Origin: Nemertoderma westbladi
Lineage: Eukaryota; Xenacoelomorpha; Nemertodermatida; Nemertodermatidae
Reading direction: 5' to 3'
NCBI GenBank assembly: GCA_032718475.1
Contig: JAUCBJ010005674.1
Location: 32,501 to 56,173, forward strand
DNA length: 23,673 nucleotides
Below the pieces are notes generated by a model that searched no databases, had not been told where the DNA came from, and was given only the letters and a program-made list of their open reading frames with translations. A program made the position numbers and the translations under genes. Shown here one piece after another: positions 18,944 to 23,673 of this stretch (the stretch's first letter is position 1; each line of letters starts with the position of its first letter).

Positions 18944-19790
18944 TTGCGAATATTTCCAATGGTTTTATAATAAATAAGGGGATTCAACAGTTAAATGCTA
19001 AAACAAATGGATTATTCCTAACCCCACCCCAATACAGCAATATACCTAACAGTATATAGCTTAGGTAGGTACCACAGTCTGACTAGCTTTAAATATTAGA
19101 GTATGAAAATTATTATAGGACCCTCATGGAAACGAGGTATATACCTCATGAGGCTATCCTTACACCAGAACCTTTTATTTAAGTAAATAAACATTTTATA
19201 AGTTGACTATCTACATAAATCAGTATTGGTGCTCCTAAATATCTAGTGTTATTAGGCCTACTTGTACTGTAGGCCTAATATCGTAACGTAATCTTTATAA
19301 ATGTATTATTGTGAATTTTAAAAGGTTTAATTATGTGTAAAAAACAATCAATCAATCAAACCATAATCAGCACAGTAAGCCTACGCATGGGTGGTACCTA
19401 CGGTGCGCACTACAACGGCTGAACGGCAGTACAGCAATACGGTGTACCGTGCCAATGACTGAATGATTAGCGGTAACTACTGAACTATCTAAACTATTAT
19501 ATTATTATTACCGGTACTAGGCTAATTAGGCCTAAACTATAATCACCGCAAGGGTTTCCGGGGCCATGTTTAGATTACATGATATGGCATGTCTGCAGTG
19601 TATGGTACCGGCTGACCTGTATTACAGCCTGACAGTACCGGTACAAATGGTACATGCAGATTGGCAGACAGCCCCTATGTTTTGCAAAATTTGTCAGAAA
19701 ACCAGCTGATTTATCCTACAGTAATAATAATTTAATGCATGTTAATTTTGGATAAATAAATATATTATAACTACAATAACAGTTACACTG
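18944..19790. other. AT-rich tail of unit 1, no gene seen
   Basis: No frame of note. It is rich in short palindromic motifs such as taccggta and taggcct (19250-19650). The 560 bp at 19063-19622 are absent from unit 2. Confidence 0.5.
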
Positions 19791-19792
19791 AT

Positions 19793-19976
19793 GCTGCACG
19801 AAGGCCCAACGCAAATTCTACTTGGAAAATTTTCAAACTTTTGCCAAACAACATGTGTACCAAGTTTGGATAGATTTCATCAAGGATTGGCCGAGTTATT
19901 AACGTTTAAAATAAAATACTGAAAAAAAACGCGACAGAACGACAGAACGACACGTTCGTGGGGCCTTCGCGCAGCA
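19793..19976. mobile_element. small inverted-repeat element of about 185 bp carrying the 70-bp motif
   Basis: Left gctgcacgaaggcccaacg (from 19794) is an imperfect inverted repeat of cgtggggccttcgcgcagc (to 19975). Between them lies the 70-bp motif (19830-19900, plus strand), then an A-run and gacagaacgacagaacgac. The unit 1/unit 2 junction at 19951 falls inside the right arm, and 16368 starts with the same arm but without the left half. The duplication breakpoint therefore lies in this element. Confidence 0.55.
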
Positions 19977-20281
19977 CGAGGCCCAGTTATGAGATACAAA
20001 TTAAAATTGTGCGACTGTATCACAAAATCAGGTTATGAGAGATTAACCCACACCACCAATTAATCAAAGAAAGGGGGACAGTACGTGTTCACCCCTTTTA
20101 ATCTGCACCCCCCCCCCCCTCCCCCACCCACCAATACATAACCGCGACATCTACCACCCACGGAAGGGTAGCACGAACTTATTTCCAAACGCACGTTCAA
20201 TATGCAAAGCCAGGTGGTTTATAGGAATATAATCAATGCAGTACTCGTCTTCATTATAAGCCTCTTTGCGTTCGACCTGTT

Positions 20282-20677
20282 TTATATTAAAATATATTTA
20301 TTAAACGCAGGCTGACGCTCTTTATAATAATAATACCTAGGGATGCCAGCTTCCAGACTTTCAATCTTTACTGCCACGCAAACCCCGCAGAGGAAGTTTT
20401 GGTTTGAGAGATCAAGCCCATCGGCAATTGGTGTTTCAATTTCGGTCCAGGAACTCTGACAATGGGAGCATTCAATCTTAGCTGTGGTCCATTCCCGTGG
20501 TTTCGGCTTCCTTTTCTTCGTCCCAATGACAGATTCTTCTGAAGACGTTCGATTCGCTTTCAGTTTATTGTTGGCGTTTGTGTTTTGAAGTTGTATTCGA
20601 GTGGACAGTCGCGCCGGTTTCGAGGTAACCATACCGACCTGTGATAAGCGTTGGTTTTGTTGAGTGCCGGTATTCAT
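20282..20677 (-). CDS. paralogue of the small CxxC...CxxC protein, 131 codons
   Basis: Same frame and motif as the copy at 16640-17098 (GTKKRKPKPREW, IECSHC, FLCGVC). It ends after KYILI because the codon read as Gln in the other copy is TAA here (a single base change), so it is 21 codons shorter. Most codons up to there are unchanged. The duplication is recent enough that retention of the frame is only weak evidence for selection. Confidence 0.45.
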   Translation of the reverse strand: MNTGTQQNQRLSQVGMVTSKPARLSTRIQLQNTNANNKLKANRTSSEESVIGTKKRKPKPREWTTAKIECSHCQSSWTEIETPIADGLDLSNQNFLCGVCVAVKIESLEAGIPRYYYYKERQPAFNKYILI

Positions 20678-21164
20678 CTTCTATCACCTCTTCCATGTCA
20701 GATGTTGCAAATACTGATAACACGAATAACGGTATATATTTCAATACTTGTCAATAGTAATATATATAATTTAGATAACTATTTTATATCTGTACTGTTG
20801 AGCAAACTCTACATAAATTTCAACCTGTGTATCGCCGGTAGTGCTGTTGCTGTGCAAGTGCTGAAGTGCTAGTTGCCACCGGTCACGCGGTCAGCCGGTA
20901 CCGGTAGTAGGGTGGTACCATGGCCTACTACACACAGGCCATGACAAGGACTTGCCGTGAAATTAGCGTAGGCTGACTGATGAATTATCAAATATTATAT
21001 TTTCCATGAATGCAGGGTCCATATTTAAAAGAAGATGACTAGATTTTCGTAAAGAATTTAATTGAAACAGTATTTAATAATTAATAAATTAATTATGGCT
21101 CGAGTTCCTGCAGCTTTTATTCGTTTGTGGCTGCCTCTGGCTATGTTTGTGGCAGGAATGTTTG

Positions 21165-21240
21165 AACGCTAATAAGTCGGTCAATCATGGATGAAATGGA
21201 ACCAAACTTGGTACTCATGTAGTCTATAAAAAATTTAGAA
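21165..21240 (-). repeat. dispersed motif of about 70 bp, inverted copy in unit 2
   Basis: Counterpart of 17559-17630 within the second 3.6-kb unit. It has gtactcatgtagtct where unit 1 has gtacacttgtagtct, and two fewer A in the following A-run. Confidence 0.65.
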
Positions 21241-21279
21241 ATTCTACACACAGACAGACTTCTACAGTTCCCCGGTCTG

Positions 21280-21292
21280 CCGCTAGGGGGCG
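21280..21292 (+). promoter_or_regulatory. isolated CTCF-like core in unit 2
   Basis: Exact copy of the core and upstream block of 17667-17679; the weaker partner is at 21422-21434. Confidence 0.45.
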
Positions 21293-21562
21293 AATTAACA
21301 GAAACGTAAAAATAGCTGTAATTATAGAACCAACGATCAGATTCATCTGAAATTTAGTAGTAGTTACCTAAGAGCATTGCTTAATTAGAAATTCTACAGA
21401 GACTTTTACAGTTCCTGTCTGCCGCTAGTGGGGAATTGTTAGAGCTCCAGTTCAACGTGCTTAGCACGGTTTAATAAACAATCAATTAATTATTTTATTC
21501 AATACAGTAATTATAACAGTAAAATGCAATGTATTCTATTTTTTAGTGAAATCAAGAGATAG

Positions 21563-21583
21563 GAGGGGGGGGGGGGGGGGGGA
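21563..21583 (+). repeat. poly-G run at the left end of the unit 2 MITE
   Basis: About 20 consecutive G where unit 1 has a shorter interrupted run (aggaggggggtggg at 17949). Matching poly-C runs lie at about 18177-18189, 22042-22062 and 22622-22642. Run lengths may include sequencing error. Confidence 0.7.
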
Positions 21584-21628
21584 GACTGGACGCAAATCCC
21601 ATCTTGGCGAATTAATATCCCGCCTCAA

Positions 21629-21863
21629 GGTTATCGTTCATATGCGTACCTCTGGCAAAAGAAGCAGGTTACAGTGGTGGTGTTTTCTAACCAAAACAAT
21701 AAACTAATCTCCATTACTTAATTAACGGAAAGGAGCAGGCTACAGTGGTGGGCTTTTCTAATAATAAACAATAAACAATATCTCAATAACATAGGGTATT
21801 TCATACTTATAGTCTTATTTTTGCAATACGAAAATACCAGAGGTACGCATATGAACTATAACT
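21629..21863. mobile_element. 235-bp MITE insertion with 27-bp TIRs and 8-bp target duplication
   Basis: The TIRs 21629-21655 and 21837-21863 match at 25 of 27 positions, including the fully matching gttcatatgcgtacctctgg. CGCCTCAA is duplicated at 21621-21628 and 21864-21871. The paralogous unit 1 site (tcccgcctcaatattaattt at 17995) has one CGCCTCAA and no insert. An 8-bp duplication suits hAT, P or Merlin-type elements; the GG terminus would favour Merlin, but this is inference. No coding capacity. Confidence 0.88.
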
Positions 21864-21997
21864 CGCCTCAATATTAATTTCTCAATTTTGGGAAAGGAGC
21901 AGGTTACAGTGGCACGTTATTTTAACCAAAACAATAAAGTAAACACAATAGAACAGGTTACAGTTTTATTTTTGAGAGTAATCAGCTGTTGTTATTT

Positions 21998-23155
21998 GCG
22001 TCCAATTTCCCCTGGAGAGGGATGAATTTTTATTGCGTCCAGTCCCCCCCCCCCCCCCCCCCCTATCTTGAAATCAAATACCAAAAATATACTTATTATA
22101 TGAACAATCTATTTGGAAATTGTAAGTTCGGCCTATATCTTTACCATAAGCTCAGTATCTTTATCTGGTGTGTTTTTATTATTTTACCAATTATTTAATA
22201 TGTTTGATAGAATTGAACAACACCGCCCAACACAACCAACTCTCTATCCGCCTCGAGCATCGAGAATACGAGAAACTCGATCGAAATACCTGCTTATCCC
22301 AGTAGTATCCGTCCGTAGTCAACGGACCGCTGCGGTTTACTCCCGTAGAACAGTAGAATTCCCGCAGCTTCCGACCCAATTCGACAACGAATTCGCTTCA
22401 CACTTTCGCGTCACAGAGAACATAATCCAGTGCGATAACGTCTGCCCAACGTTCAACCATTTCCCCCAGGCGATCCCAGGATCCGGGCCGCCGCTAAACC
22501 CAGATCGCAATCCTCGTCGATTCGTCCAGTCGTCGACGTATGTCAGTAAGTGGGACTCTTCCCACCGCACTCCAAGGCGTCCAATTTCCCCTGGAGAGGG
22601 ATGAATTTTTATTGCGTCCAGTCCCCCCCCCCCCCCCCCCCCTATCTTGAAATCAAATACCAAAAATATATTTATTATATGAACAATCTATTTGGAAATT
22701 GTAAGTTCGGCCTATATCTTTACCATAAGCTCAGTATCTTTATCTGGTGTGTTTTTATTATTTTACCAATTATTTAATATGTTTGATAGAATTGAACAAC
22801 ATCGCCCAACACAACCAACTCTCTATCCGCCTCGAGCATCGAGAATACGAGAAACTCGATCGAAATACCTGCTTATCCCAGTAGTATCCGTCCGTAGTCA
22901 ACGGACCGCTGCGGTTTACTCCCGTAGAACAGTAGAATTCCCGCAGCTTCCGACCCAATTCGACAACGAATTCGCTTCACACTTTCGCGTCACAGAGAAC
23001 GTAATCCAGTGCGATAACGTCTGCCCAACGTCCAACCATTCCCCCCAGGCGATCCCAGCCGCTAAACCCAGATCGCAATCCTCGTCGATTCGTCCAGTCG
23101 TCGACGTATGTCAGTAAGTGGGACTCTTCCCACCGCACTCCAAGGTGGGTGACCG
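21998..23155 (+). repeat. 579-bp tandem duplication inside unit 2
   Basis: gcgtccaatttcccctggag begins at 21998 and again at 22577. The first copy ends at ctccaag (22576), exactly where unit 1 continues ctccaaggtgggtgacc; the second copy continues normally past 23140. Both poly-C runs are of similar length. The second copy has lost 11 bp near 23058 relative to the first. Confidence 0.92.
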
Positions 23156-23673
23156 GAGTGAGGCATGAGGAACTTGGCAGTGGCCCGCATTACGATCTGA
23201 CTGACCGCCGTATTCCCAGTGTCTGAGTGTAGTAAATACCCAAATAGAATCGTACTGACAAACAAGCAATTCCGTAGTATTCCCCCGTTAATCACCTCTT
23301 GAAGCAACTCGGCTGCTCGGGTCCAGATACATCGGACTGTCGGGAGCGTTTCAGACAGTAATGGAGCGGCATTTGCGAATATTTCCAATGGTTTTATAAT
23401 AAATAAGGGGATTCAACAGTTCAATGTTAAAACAAATGGATTATTCCTATCCCCCCAATACCACCCCAATACAGCAATATACCTAACAGTATATAGCTTT
23501 GCAGGATTCTCGATTCAGGGATTGAGTACAGCCTGACAGTACCGGTACACATGGTAGGCCTACATGCAGAATTGCAAAATTTGTCAGAAAACACAGCTGA
23601 TTTATCCTACAGTAATAATAATTTAACGCATTTTAAATTTGGATAAACAAATGTATTATAACTGCAATAACAG

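Larger units (their letters stand above)
16368..19950. repeat. direct repeat unit 1 (about 3.6 kb)
   Basis: cacgttcgtggggccttcgc at 16368 recurs at 19951 (offset 3583), and the two run in parallel with small indels to at least 19070/23500 and again from 19623/23528. Unit 2 starts exactly where unit 1 ends, so this is a tandem arrangement. Contents in order: poly-C tract near 16521, minus-strand CxxC frame, ccggtaccgg-rich stretch near 17290, inverted copy of the 70-bp motif, two CTCF-like cores, poly-G/C MITE, CpG-rich segment, AT-rich tail. Confidence 0.9.
19951..23673. repeat. direct repeat unit 2, open at the window end
   Basis: Same order as unit 1. Differences: a 235-bp insertion at 21629-21863, a 579-bp tandem duplication (21998-22576 against 22577 onward), longer poly-G and poly-C runs, and only 27 bp (23500-23526) in place of about 560 bp at 19063-19622. 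It is still matching unit 1 at the last base, so its end lies outside the window. Confidence 0.9.

Overview
The window looks like repeat-rich, intergenic-type DNA from an animal nuclear genome, probably an invertebrate. The basis is a BEL/Pao-type LTR retrotransposon (a lineage known from metazoans), several MITE-like elements and long tandem repeats. There is no operon-like gene packing and no recognisable host housekeeping gene. The species cannot be named from the sequence.

Region 1 (1-11378) is one LTR retrotransposon that starts at the first base of the window. Its two 856-bp LTRs differ at a single base (725 T versus 11246 C). Inside are a 2.1-kb leader with two families of direct repeats, then a long Gag-protease frame (3006-6284). 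That frame continues in phase past one TAA to 7127. The downstream part keeps the C-terminal side of the protease region, then a short piece from the RNase H/integrase linker and a short piece resembling the very end of integrase; reverse transcriptase, most of RNase H and most of integrase are missing. After 1.6 kb without genes comes a decayed accessory reading frame (8748-10109) ending in a strongly basic tail. Near-identical LTRs around a broken interior suggest that an already defective copy was mobilised in trans.

Region 2 (11393-13400) is a 2.0-kb terminal-inverted-repeat element with a TCTA target duplication. A related site without the insertion survives at 15091-15110. The element holds nine same-strand copies of a TCCCRTACTTTACC-type motif.

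Region 3 (13408-16366) is a tandem array of a unit of about 147 bp. Nearly every unit carries CCGCTAGGGGGCG or a close variant on the + strand, preceded 17 bp upstream by a TGCAGTTC-like block. This resembles the core plus upstream module of a CTCF-type insulator site. A 400-bp CpG-rich non-array block splits the array.

Region 4 (16368-23673) is a direct duplication of a unit of about 3.6 kb (16368-19950 and 19951 to the window end). Each copy has a short minus-strand frame with a CxxC...CxxC pair, isolated CTCF-like sites, a poly-G/C-ended MITE and a CpG-rich segment with weak coding evidence. The second copy has gained a 235-bp inverted-repeat insertion with an 8-bp target duplication, gained a 579-bp internal tandem duplication, and lacks about 0.5 kb near its end.

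The parts therefore form a nest of mobile and tandem repeats rather than a gene pathway. The main leads are the CTCF-like array, the trans-mobilised Gag-protease retroelement with a decayed accessory frame, and the paralogous zinc-binding-like frames.
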